This document shows positions 7,740 through 16,012 of a stretch of DNA of 34,373 nucleotides, piece by piece; the first letter of the stretch is position 1, and every line of letters begins with the position of its first letter. The stretch lies in NCBI GenBank assembly GCA_027487585.1, contig JAIYDH010000157.1, forward strand, positions 1 to 34,373, written 5' to 3'. The translations under genes and the position numbers were made by a program. The notes beneath the pieces were generated by a model. The model did no database searches, was not told the origin of the DNA, and saw nothing but the letters and a program-made list of their open reading frames with translations. The stretch comes from Rubrivivax sp. Lineage in GTDB: Bacteria > Pseudomonadota > Gammaproteobacteria > Burkholderiales > Burkholderiaceae_C.

Positions 7740-8168
7740 TCAGAACGGCTTCACGACGACGAGCACCACGATGGCCGCGAAGCCCAGCACCGAGACTTCG
7801 TTGAAGACGCGAAACCAGCGGTGGCTCTTGGTGTTGGCCATCTGCTCGAAGCGGCGCAGCAGGGCGCCGCACATGAAGTGGTAGCCGATGACACCCAGCA
7901 CCAGCAGCAGCTTGGCGTGCATCCAGCCGCCGCCGATGCCGCAGCCCAGCCACAGCCACAGGCCCAGCACCAGCGCCGGCACCATCAACAGGCCCGAGAA
8001 GCGGTAGAGCTTGCGGCCCATCAGCAGGAGCCGCTCGCGCTCGGCGTGGCTGTCGGCTGGCACCATGGCCAGGTTGACGAAGATCCTCGGCAGGTAGAAC
8101 AGGCCCGCGAACCAGCTCGCGACGAAGACGATGTGGAAGGCCTTGAGCCAGAGATAAGCGCTGCACAT
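7740..8168 (-). CDS. hemJ: Protoporphyrinogen IX oxidase, HemJ family
   Basis: 142 aa, four hydrophobic segments, the size of HemJ (formerly UPF0093). It converts protoporphyrinogen IX to protoporphyrin IX in the inner membrane, the penultimate step of heme synthesis. The conserved residues of the family are present: H12 in LKAFHIVFVASWFAGLFYLP and K86 in GWMHAKLLL. It diverges from hemB across a 203-bp region, which supports the heme assignment. No Shine-Dalgarno is visible before the ATG; a GATAAT hexamer ends 7 nt upstream, which would fit a leaderless transcript. A terminator-like hairpin aimed at this gene lies 22 nt upstream of the start. Confidence 0.88.
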   Translation of the reverse strand: MCSAYLWLKAFHIVFVASWFAGLFYLPRIFVNLAMVPADSHAERERLLLMGRKLYRFSGLLMVPALVLGLWLWLGCGIGGGWMHAKLLLVLGVIGYHFMCGALLRRFEQMANTKSHRWFRVFNEVSVLGFAAIVVLVVVKPF

Positions 8169-8175
8169 GCGGCGG

Positions 8176-8181
8176 ATTATC
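8176..8181 (-). promoter_or_regulatory. -10-like hexamer (GATAAT) immediately before hemJ
   Basis: GATAAT matches the sigma-70 -10 consensus at 5 of 6 positions and is followed by 7 nt and then the hemJ ATG. Transcription from it would begin at or next to the start codon. No -35 of good quality lies at the usual distance, because that position falls inside the terminator-like hairpin. This is a prediction from sequence only. Confidence 0.4.
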
Positions 8182-8189
8182 GACCGGGC

Positions 8190-8220
8190 AAAAAAAGAGG
8201 CCCTGGCATGCGCCAGGGCC
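8190..8220 (-). terminator. Intrinsic terminator in the hemJ/hemB intergenic region, pointing toward hemJ
   Basis: On the minus strand a perfect 9-bp GC-rich stem (8212-8220 with 8199-8207) closes a 4-nt loop and is followed by TCTTTTTTT. That is a textbook Rho-independent terminator. There is no minus-strand protein gene upstream of it, because hemB diverges, so it must end either a non-coding RNA or the leader of hemJ. Confidence 0.8.
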
Positions 8221-8290
8221 AGGAAGCCTTGTCGCTGTCATCACGCCAAGGCACCTGCTCAGGGAGGAAAAGCAGGGAACAACAGCCTCG
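8190..8290 (-). ncRNA. Candidate small RNA or attenuating hemJ leader with three hairpins
   Basis: Reading the minus strand, hairpin 1 has a 6-bp stem (8271-8276 with 8254-8259) and an 11-nt loop reading UUUCCUCCCUG, complementary to a Shine-Dalgarno. Hairpin 2 has a 6-bp stem (GCCTTG/CAAGGC, 8247-8252 with 8226-8231) and a 15-nt loop. Hairpin 3 is the terminator at 8190-8220. A weak promoter, TTGATC then 17 nt then GATGAT, lies just upstream within about 8297-8330. A CU-rich loop plus a strong terminator is the architecture of trans-acting riboregulators. The 5' end is a guess, and no family match is claimed. Confidence 0.5.
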
Positions 8291-8368
8291 CGGCTATCAT
8301 CCGCGGTCGACTCTATCAGATCAAATTTGGCAATGCCACGCTGAAACCCGGGGGCTGCCAAGGAGTAA

Positions 8369-9385
<1,017 letters not shown>

Positions 9386-9387
9386 AA

Positions 9388-9420
9388 CAAACACGAAGCA
9401 AACACGAAGCAAACACCGAG
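9388..9420. repeat. Three tandem copies of an 11-bp unit between hemB and corA
   Basis: The unit CAAACACGAAG occurs at 9388-9398 and 9399-9409, with a third copy (CAAACACCGAG) at 9410-9420. It starts two bases after the hemB stop and is AT-rich compared with its surroundings. The 11-bp period is about one helical turn. Function unknown; replication slippage is the simplest origin. Confidence 0.85.
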
Positions 9421-9442
9421 GCGCACGCGCCGAACAGCCCGC

Positions 9443-10546
9443 ATGCGCGTCTTCCATTTCGTAGGCGACCAGTTCCACGAGCTCGACGGCCTTCCCGAGG
9501 CCATGCCCGAGCAGGGCTTCTTGTGGGTCGGCAGCGCGCGCCGCGAGTTCGAGTTGCAGTCCCCGGATGTGCAGGCTGCGCTGCTGCGCTGGACGGGCGG
9601 TCAGCTCGTCGACCTGCACGTCTCTGACCTGCTGAACAACCAGCTGCCCAGCCACTTCGACTACACCAGCTGGTACGACGTGATGGTGTTTCGCCGCCTG
9701 GCTGCCGGTGCCGGCACCGAGGCACTGTTCGTCGACGATTCGCGCGGCACCTTGGCCAGCGCGCGCAAAGCGCTGCAGGGCATCGACACCAGCCCGGTGG
9801 GTTTTGCTGTCTTCGACCGCGTGCTCGTCACCGTGCACCCTGCCGACTGCGCCGTGCGCGAGTACTTCGCCGCGCGGCTGCAGGCCATGGGCGGCGGCCC
9901 TGACTCGCGCGGCGGCGTGCGCCTGCCCACCAGCAGCGCCGATCTCATGCTGCGAATGGTCAACCACATGGTCGACAGCTACCTCGACCTGCGCCGCCTG
10001 CTCACGCGGCAGCTCGGCTACCTGCAGCAGGAGCTGCTCGATCCGCGCAGCCGCTTCAACGACTGGGCCATGCTGCTGGACAGCCGCAACGCGCTGCACA
10101 TGCTGGAAGACACCTGCGAAGACCAGCGCAGCGCCGTGCAGGAGTGGATCGACGCCATGGATGAATGGCCGGACGAGCCCACGCCCGAGAAGCGGCGTGA
10201 GCGCGAGCTGCTGCGCGTGCGCTCGCGCGACGTGCTCGAGCACGTTGAGCGTGTGCTGGCCCATGTGCGGCGGCTGGAACAGAGCGCCGAAACGGCGGTG
10301 CAGATGCACTTCAGCGCCCTCGGCCACCGCACCAACGACATCATGCGCACGCTCACGGCGCTGACGGCCATCTTCCTGCCGCTGAACCTGATCACCGGGT
10401 TCTTCGGCATGAACTTCGAGCACCTGCCGCTCATCCACAACAGCTCTGGCGTGTGGGTGGCGATCCTGCTGATGGCGGTGGTGGTGGTGGGCTTCGTGCT
10501 GATGTTCCGCCGCAACCGCTACCTCGGCGCGCAAAGAGAAGACTGA
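9443..10546 (+). CDS. CorA-family magnesium/divalent cation transporter
   Basis: 367 aa. It has a long cytoplasmic N-terminal domain, a helical stalk (about residues 175-310) and two C-terminal membrane helices. The signature GMN motif lies after the first helix in FFGMNFEHLPL (about residue 325), and the second helix is followed by a basic tail (FRRNRYLG). The protein would be a homopentameric inner-membrane channel for Mg2+ or related cations. The ATG at 9443 has only a weak ribosome-binding site. The stop overlaps the next gene's start by one base (TGATG), suggesting translational coupling to the DMT gene. The zinc exporter ZntB of the same superfamily is an alternative. Confidence 0.88.
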   Translation: MRVFHFVGDQFHELDGLPEAMPEQGFLWVGSARREFELQSPDVQAALLRWTGGQLVDLHVSDLLNNQLPSHFDYTSWYDVMVFRRLAAGAGTEALFVDDSRGTLASARKALQGIDTSPVGFAVFDRVLVTVHPADCAVREYFAARLQAMGGGPDSRGGVRLPTSSADLMLRMVNHMVDSYLDLRRLLTRQLGYLQQELLDPRSRFNDWAMLLDSRNALHMLEDTCEDQRSAVQEWIDAMDEWPDEPTPEKRRERELLRVRSRDVLEHVERVLAHVRRLEQSAETAVQMHFSALGHRTNDIMRTLTALTAIFLPLNLITGFFGMNFEHLPLIHNSSGVWVAILLMAVVVVGFVLMFRRNRYLGAQRED

Positions 10547-11442
10547 TGCCGCAGCTGACGCCGCGCCAGCTGTGGCTGCTGGTGGCGCTGACCCTGGTGT
10601 GGGGCCTGAACTGGCCGGTGATGAAGGCCGGTGTCAGCGGTTTGCCGTCGGCGCCGAGCCCGTTTCCGCCGCTCAGCTTCAGGGCCATGTCGATGTGGCT
10701 CGGACTGCCCGTGCTCGCGCTGGCGCTGCTGCTGCTGAAGGTGCCGTTCGCGATGCCGCGCCGCCACTGGCGCGAGCTGGCGCTGCTGACGGCATGCAAC
10801 ATGCTGGTCTGGCACGTCGTCGTGATCATCGGCGTGCAGCAGCTGAGCTCGGGCCGCTCGGCCATCCTGGGCTACACGATGCCGGTGTTCGCCGCGCTGT
10901 GGGGCCGCTGGATCTGGGGCGACCGGCTGGCGCCACAGGCCTGGGCCGGCGTGGCCGCAGCCGCCGCTGGCGTGCTGCTGCTGCTGTGGAGCGAGTTGTC
11001 GGCCTTTGGCGGCCAGCCCGACGCGGTGCTGGCCATCGTCGTGGCGGCGGCCGTGTGGGCCTACGGCACGCACCGGCTGAGGCGCAGCACCATCGACGTG
11101 CCGCTGTTGGCCATCGTGTTCTGGATGACGGCGCTCACGGCGGTGGTCATGCTGCTGGCCGCCCTGGCCTTCGAGCGACCGCAGTGGCGCGCGCCCGAGC
11201 CGCTGGTGTGGGGCAGCATCGCCTACAACGCCATTGGCGTGTTCGGCTTCGCGCACGCGGCCTGGTTCTACCTGGCGCGCACCCTGCCGCCGGTGGCCAG
11301 CTCGATCAGCGTGATGCTGATCCCGGTGCTGGGCGTGTTCAGTGGCGCGGTGCTGCTGGGTGAGACGGTGCACGGCACCGACTGGGCCGCTGTGGCGCTG
11401 ATCGTGCTGGCGATTGCCTTGGTACTGCTGCGACGACGTTGA
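10546..11442 (+). CDS. EamA/DMT-family transporter
   Basis: 298 aa with ten predicted membrane segments arranged as two EamA repeats (about residues 5-140 and 150-295), the standard RhaT/EamA size. The first segment reads LWLLVALTLVWGLNWPVMK, typical of the family, and the second half ends with a VMLIPVLGVFSGAVLLGE motif. These inner-membrane proteins usually export amino acids or other small metabolites by proton exchange; the substrate cannot be predicted. The start is the ATG that overlaps the stop of the CorA-like gene. It is convergent with the lipoprotein gene 23 bp downstream, with no clear terminator between them. Confidence 0.88.
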   Translation: MPQLTPRQLWLLVALTLVWGLNWPVMKAGVSGLPSAPSPFPPLSFRAMSMWLGLPVLALALLLLKVPFAMPRRHWRELALLTACNMLVWHVVVIIGVQQLSSGRSAILGYTMPVFAALWGRWIWGDRLAPQAWAGVAAAAAGVLLLLWSELSAFGGQPDAVLAIVVAAAVWAYGTHRLRRSTIDVPLLAIVFWMTALTAVVMLLAALAFERPQWRAPEPLVWGSIAYNAIGVFGFAHAAWFYLARTLPPVASSISVMLIPVLGVFSGAVLLGETVHGTDWAAVALIVLAIALVLLRRR

Positions 11443-11465
11443 GCCTTGCGGCCCGCGTTGGCCGG

Positions 11466-12323
11466 TCAAGAGGCGTTCTGGGCGGGCCGGAACGTATGCA
11501 GTTGGTCCTTGCGAAGGCGGTGTACCCCGAAGAGCAGCCCTCCAGCCGATGCAGGCTGGGTGGGGTCGCCATCGATGCGCACCAGCACATGCTCCTCGTC
11601 TTCTTCGATGAGTTCTGCCCCGCGGGCCGTCAACAACGTGGGAGCCACCAGGCCGGCGGCACGGTTGCCGATGAGATGGAGACTGCCCACGTCGACTCGC
11701 TTGTTCTTGCCGCGCAAGGTGCCGTTGAGCTCGCGTTCGATCAGGCCGCGCAACACGGCCGAGGCGTCACGCATCTCGGTCAACAGGGTCTGCAGCAGCG
11801 CGGGTGTGACGCGATGGAAACTCGCACTGTCGTAGCTGCTGCGCAGGTGCACGGTGTAACGGCCTGCCCAGGCGCCTGAGCTGAGCTGATGAGACAGGGC
11901 GATGCGGTAGCGGTCGTCGACGCTGGCCTGCAGAAATGCGAAGGGCTGCAGCACCAGGGCATTGGCCGCTTCGCTCAGCAGCGCCGAGCCTTGCCAGGCC
12001 TGCTGGGCCAGCGCGTAAGGGTCGATGCTGGCGAGTTGAACAGCCTCGGCGGCGGCTTCGCTGCGGTCCATGGCGCCGCTGACGGCTCCAGCCAGAAAGG
12101 GCACGGGCACCAGCATGCCGGCGGCTGACTCGCCCGGCAACAGCACCAACTGTTCCTTCGGCAGCACCTGGGCGCCTTTGGGCAGCGTGGCGGGCAGGCT
12201 GCGCTGAAGGCGAACACCTGCGCGCCCCAGCTGTGGCGCAAGCGAGGTGCTGCGCTGTGTCTGTGCGCAGCCGGCGAGCAGCACGCCCGCACCGGCCATG
12301 GTGATGAGATGACGACGTTTCAC
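11466..12323 (-). CDS. Predicted lipoprotein of unknown function
   Basis: 285 aa. The GTG at 12323 is preceded by AGGAAGG at good spacing and starts a lipoprotein signal (KRRHLITMAGAGVLLAGC, lipidated Cys at residue 19), so I favour it over an upstream ATG. I do not recognise the mature protein. It has an N-terminal stretch of about 100 residues with a short hydrophobic patch (LVPVPFLAGAVSGAM), an alanine-rich middle, and a C-terminal segment (about 210-270) rich in beta-type sequence. The residue after the Cys is Ala, not Asp, so Lol-mediated outer-membrane sorting is likely. It diverges from the MscS-type gene across about 110 bp and may share regulation with it. Confidence 0.7.
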   Translation of the reverse strand: MKRRHLITMAGAGVLLAGCAQTQRSTSLAPQLGRAGVRLQRSLPATLPKGAQVLPKEQLVLLPGESAAGMLVPVPFLAGAVSGAMDRSEAAAEAVQLASIDPYALAQQAWQGSALLSEAANALVLQPFAFLQASVDDRYRIALSHQLSSGAWAGRYTVHLRSSYDSASFHRVTPALLQTLLTEMRDASAVLRGLIERELNGTLRGKNKRVDVGSLHLIGNRAAGLVAPTLLTARGAELIEEDEEHVLVRIDGDPTQPASAGGLLFGVHRLRKDQLHTFRPAQNAS

Positions 12324-12435
12324 GCGGACCCCTTCCTGGCCAAAGACTGCGGTGAGGAGTTTGTCATGGCGCTCCCTCTGCACAAGCCACACAACGCCTT
12401 CGGTAAGCTCATGGCTCGCCAACGAGGAGGGTCCC

Positions 12436-14109
12436 TTGCGAAGAATTCAAGAGCAGGGCTTGGGTGAACGCTGCTGGGCAGCGGCAGTGCACGCGCGTCG
12501 CCTGATGACGCTGTGGGTCTGCTTGCTGGTCGCCTCGCTGGCAATGGCGCAGCCACAGCCCGTAGTGGCAACCAGCGCCCCGAGCGCGGGCGTGACCGAG
12601 GTGCAGGCCTACCTGAACAATCGTCCGGTAGCGACCTTCCGTTCGGACGAGTTTGGCAGCACCGCCGCCGAAAGGGCAGCGCTGGCGCAGCGGGCCATGG
12701 CCGACGCGCTCGCGGCAGGCGGCCCCGGTGTGGTCACCCGCGCCGAGGCGGGCGACGCCGTGCGCTTCGACATCGACGGTCGGCCCGTCTTTTTCATCAC
12801 GACGAGCGACGTGGCCCGCTTTCGCGGCACTGGGGCTCTGGCCGCGGTGACTCACCAGGTGGAACAGCGCCTGCAGCTTGCAGTGGCTGAGCACCATGAG
12901 ATGCGCGACCCACGCAAGTTCGGCATCAGCCTGGCCTATGCGCTGGCCGCCACGGCCCTGGCTTGGATCCTGCTGTGGTTGCTGCTTCGAGGCCAGCGCT
13001 GGACCCGAGAGAAGCTGCTGAGCGCGGTGCATGCGCATCAGGGGGTTTGGGCGCCCTACCTGGAGCACGCCCGCTCCGGCCTGCGCGGTGTGGTCACGGT
13101 GCTGTCCTGGGCCCTGGGCTTGCTGGTGGCTGAGCTGTGGTTGACCTTTGTGCTGCGTCAGTTCGCGTACACCCGGCCGTGGGGCGAGCGTTCCACGACC
13201 TGGCTGCTGGAAGTGGCCGACGACTTCTTCGGCGCCATCGCCGAAGCCGTTCCGGGTTTGGCGATCGCCGTGCTCATCTTCGTTCTGGCGCGCATCACCA
13301 CGCGGGTCATGGCCGCGTTTCTTGAGAAGGTGGCGCTGGGCGAAACGCATCTGGCCTGGCTGGACGCGGACACGGCCATGCCGACGCGCCGGCTGGTCAA
13401 CGTGGTCATCTGGCTGTTTGCGCTGGCCATGGCCTACCCCTACCTGCCCGGGTCTCACAGTGACGCCTTCAAGGGGGTGAGCGTGCTTGCCGGCCTGATG
13501 CTTTCGCTGGGTGCTTCCGGCGTGGTGGGACAGGCCATGTCGGGTTTCTCGTTGATGTACGCGCGTTCGCTGCGCGTGGGCGAGTACGTGAAGATCGGCG
13601 AGACCGAAGGCACTGTGGTCGAGCTGGGGCTGTTCGCCACCCGCATCCACACAGGCATGGGCGAGGAGGTCAGCCTGCCGAACTCCGTGATCTTCAGTCA
13701 GCCGATACGCAACTTCTCGCGGCTGGTGAAGGGCGGGCGTTTTGTGCTGCACACCGCCGTCACCATCGGCTACAGCACGCCGTGGCGCCAGGTTCACGCC
13801 ATGCTGCTGGAAGCCGCCAGGCGCACGCCCGGCGTCTCGCTTGAACCGCCGCCTTCCGTGGTGCAGACGGCACTGTCGGACTTCTACGTCGAGTACCGGC
13901 TCTGCGCCCAGAGCACCCAGGCTGCCGCGCAGCGACGGGTCGAAGCGATGAGCGCGCTGCACGCCAACGTGCTGGACGTGTTCAACGAAAACGCGGTGCA
14001 GATCATGTCGCCGCATTACCGCAGCGACCCGCCCGAGGCGCAGGTGGTGCGGCCCGAGGACGTCTGGGCAGCGCGCGCGGCCCAGCCGCCGCTCAAGCCC
14101 GACGCCTGA
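12436..14109 (+). CDS. MscS-family mechanosensitive channel
   Basis: 557 aa from a TTG start at 12436, chosen because GAGGAGG lies 5 nt upstream; an ATG at 12505 would start directly at the hydrophobic signal segment (MTLWVCLLVASLAMAQ) and is the alternative. A periplasmic domain (about 45-150) precedes several membrane segments (about 165-390). The pore helix and beta domain follow, with GASGVVGQAMSG, then GEYVKIGETEGTVVELGL and SLPNSVIFSQPIRNFSR, all hallmark MscS sequence. It would release solutes on hypo-osmotic shock. It is longer than E. coli MscS (286 aa), so it belongs to the larger multi-domain class. It diverges from an unknown lipoprotein. Confidence 0.88.
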   Translation: MRRIQEQGLGERCWAAAVHARRLMTLWVCLLVASLAMAQPQPVVATSAPSAGVTEVQAYLNNRPVATFRSDEFGSTAAERAALAQRAMADALAAGGPGVVTRAEAGDAVRFDIDGRPVFFITTSDVARFRGTGALAAVTHQVEQRLQLAVAEHHEMRDPRKFGISLAYALAATALAWILLWLLLRGQRWTREKLLSAVHAHQGVWAPYLEHARSGLRGVVTVLSWALGLLVAELWLTFVLRQFAYTRPWGERSTTWLLEVADDFFGAIAEAVPGLAIAVLIFVLARITTRVMAAFLEKVALGETHLAWLDADTAMPTRRLVNVVIWLFALAMAYPYLPGSHSDAFKGVSVLAGLMLSLGASGVVGQAMSGFSLMYARSLRVGEYVKIGETEGTVVELGLFATRIHTGMGEEVSLPNSVIFSQPIRNFSRLVKGGRFVLHTAVTIGYSTPWRQVHAMLLEAARRTPGVSLEPPPSVVQTALSDFYVEYRLCAQSTQAAAQRRVEAMSALHANVLDVFNENAVQIMSPHYRSDPPEAQVVRPEDVWAARAAQPPLKPDA

Positions 14110-14136
14110 GGATGGCGGGCCACGACGCGAGGGCCG

Positions 14137-15054
14137 TCAGCGGAAGCCCTCCTTGGAAGTGGCCCAATGCCGTGTTCGTTCGGCCAGCCATCCGCTTTCG
14201 CGTTGTATCGCGATCCAGGCGTTGAGGAAGGCCAGGAAGTCGGGGTCGCCCTTGCGCACGGCCATGCCGGCCGACGTGCTGGCCAGCGGCTCGGGTGTAG
14301 GCAGGAACCAGCGCAGCGGCGCTGAAGCCACCACGGCATCGGCCGACAGCGTGGCGACAACGGCCGCGTGGGCCCGGCCCTCGGTGACGACGATCAGCGG
14401 GTCGTCATCGACCGGTGTCACGGTCGCCCGTGGAAAGCGCGCCTTCGCCACGGCCTGTTGCGACGGGTCGTTGGATACCGCGATCGTCACACCGGGCTGG
14501 TTGAAGGCCTCCAGACTGCGCCTCTGCTTCGCCCGAGGCAGGCTGCCGATCAGGTAAATGCCTTCGCTGGCCGTCGGCTGGGTGAAGTTGGCCAACAGGG
14601 CCCGGGGTACGTTCATCCACAACCCGGTGATGATGACGTCGCTCTGGCCATCGATCAGTTGCGGAATGACCTGGGTCCACCAGGTCTCGACGAACTCGAC
14701 CCGCACGCCAAGGTCAGACGCCAGTCGGCGCGCGACGTCGACACTGAAGCCGACGTAGTTGTTGCTGCGGTCTTGCATCACCATGGGCGCCACCTGCACG
14801 ATGCCCACGCGCAGCACGCCGCGCTGGCGCACGGTGGCCAGGGTGTCCACCGCGGGCGGGCGCAAGATGGGTGGCGCGGTGTTGGCGGCCGGCGCCTGCT
14901 TCACGGCCTGCGGGTCGGCCCCGGCCGACGAGAGCTTGTCTGCCGGGGTCTGTGCCCACGCCAGGGTGGCGCCCAGAACGCCGAGCGTCAGGGTGAGGGC
15001 GCGTCCGAAGCGCGCGCTGTGATGGCGGAAGGTGGGTGAATGCGTCTTCTGCAT
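14137..15054 (-). CDS. Solitary family 3 periplasmic solute-binding protein
   Basis: 305 aa. The ATG at 15054 starts a signal peptide (MQKTHSPTFRHHSARFGRAL, hydrophobic core, cleavage near AWA). The mature domain has the family 3 pattern: RGVLRVGIVQVAPM, GFSVDVARRLASDLGVRVEF and VIPQLIDGQSDVIITGL. Such proteins bind amino acids or small organic acids; cyclohexadienyl dehydratase-like enzymes share the fold. No ABC permease or ATPase is nearby, so it may feed a remote transporter or serve as a sensor. It lies 136 bp after the CPBP gene on the same strand, with a weak terminator-like hairpin between them. Confidence 0.82.
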   Translation of the reverse strand: MQKTHSPTFRHHSARFGRALTLTLGVLGATLAWAQTPADKLSSAGADPQAVKQAPAANTAPPILRPPAVDTLATVRQRGVLRVGIVQVAPMVMQDRSNNYVGFSVDVARRLASDLGVRVEFVETWWTQVIPQLIDGQSDVIITGLWMNVPRALLANFTQPTASEGIYLIGSLPRAKQRRSLEAFNQPGVTIAVSNDPSQQAVAKARFPRATVTPVDDDPLIVVTEGRAHAAVVATLSADAVVASAPLRWFLPTPEPLASTSAGMAVRKGDPDFLAFLNAWIAIQRESGWLAERTRHWATSKEGFR

Positions 15055-15162
15055 GGTCAGTGCTCGCGGGTGTTGCGGTTGAGGGTGACGCGGCCAGCGG
15101 GTACGCTGCCGGCGACCAGGGCTGCCGCTGTCGCCCGGGGCGCGTCTGAAGAGCCGCAGGTC

Positions 15163-15184
15163 GGCAAAGGCCCCGCTCGGGGCC
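15163..15184 (-). terminator. Weak terminator-like hairpin after the CPBP gene
   Basis: The self-complementary GGCCCCGCTCGGGGCC at 15169-15184 forms a strong short stem, followed on the minus strand by TTTGCC. The U-tract is short, so efficiency is uncertain. It would separate the CPBP gene from the binding-protein gene. Confidence 0.4.
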
Positions 15185-15190
15185 AAGCCA

Positions 15191-15979
15191 TCATGCCTGC
15201 GCTGCCAGGCGTGCGCCCAGCACGGTTACGGTGAACAGCAGCCAGTCGTTGATGATGTGCGCCCCGGTGGACACCCAGATGTTCTTCGTGAGGATCCAGG
15301 CCATGGTCAGGACCATGCGCGCCGTACCGATGACGAGGATGCACTGAACCCAGTTCCAGTCGTAGGTGGGCAGGTGGATGAGGCCGAAAAGCAGCGACGA
15401 CACCAGCCACGCCCCCACGACGGCGCGCTTGCGCCCGGTACCGAAACACTGCGTCAGCAGCGTCATCAGCAGCAGGAAGGGCAGCACGGTGATCAGCTCT
15501 TCACCCAGCAGTTGCGGCAGCGTCTTGGCGTAGAACGCGACGAGCTCGCCCGTGCCCATGGTCGCCAGCTGCGAGATGGCCGCGTTGGATGCGACCTCGG
15601 CAAAGACGCTCAACAGCAGGCCCACGCCCATGGTGACCACGATGTTCAGCAAGGCGAAGCCGACCATCAGCCGCAGCTCGCGCCAACCCACCTTGCCGAA
15701 GAGCACGCGCCAGTGGCCGGGCGCCACGCGCGCCAGCACCACCAACGGGATGGCCGCGAACAGCAGCGCCGGGATCATCGGCCCCCAGGCACCACCGGGC
15801 CAGGGGATGGGCGTCACCAGCGCGGCGAAGCCGGCCGCCACGCCAGCCAGCACAAAAAACCACTGCCAGCCCGAGAGCGCCACCGGCAGACCGTTGTAGA
15901 AGGGAAAGTCGCCGACGGGGCCTTCCAGTCGCCGAAGGCGCTGTGCAGGCGCCAGGGCGTGCGGGCTGTCCAGTGTCAC
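15191..15979 (-). CDS. CPBP-family intramembrane protein (CAAX protease/bacteriocin-processing type)
   Basis: 262 aa with about seven or eight membrane segments. The Abi/CPBP signature residues are recognisable: EE in LLGEELITVLPF (about 155-166), FxxxH in LLFGLIHLP (about 195-203) and HxxxN/D in GAHIINDW (about 238-245). Motif 1 normally reads EExxxR, but here it is EELITV, so the arginine is missing, as in some subgroups ending in PF. These inner-membrane glutamate-type proteases cleave prenylated or peptide substrates, and in bacteria often serve in bacteriocin maturation or immunity, or in surface-protein control. It lies 33 bp after the upstream hypothetical gene and is probably cotranscribed with it and the M13 peptidase. 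The substrate is unknown. Confidence 0.75.
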   Translation of the reverse strand: MTLDSPHALAPAQRLRRLEGPVGDFPFYNGLPVALSGWQWFFVLAGVAAGFAALVTPIPWPGGAWGPMIPALLFAAIPLVVLARVAPGHWRVLFGKVGWRELRLMVGFALLNIVVTMGVGLLLSVFAEVASNAAISQLATMGTGELVAFYAKTLPQLLGEELITVLPFLLLMTLLTQCFGTGRKRAVVGAWLVSSLLFGLIHLPTYDWNWVQCILVIGTARMVLTMAWILTKNIWVSTGAHIINDWLLFTVTVLGARLAAQA

Positions 15980-16012
15980 GGGGTGCGTCCTTTGTGGTGT
16001 GGCATGGGCGGG

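Noticed and set aside
8190..8290. 6S RNA or SRP RNA as the identity of the hemJ/hemB hairpins
   Set aside because: The hairpins do not show the large open bubble of 6S RNA or the conserved GGAAGCAG-type loop of SRP RNA.
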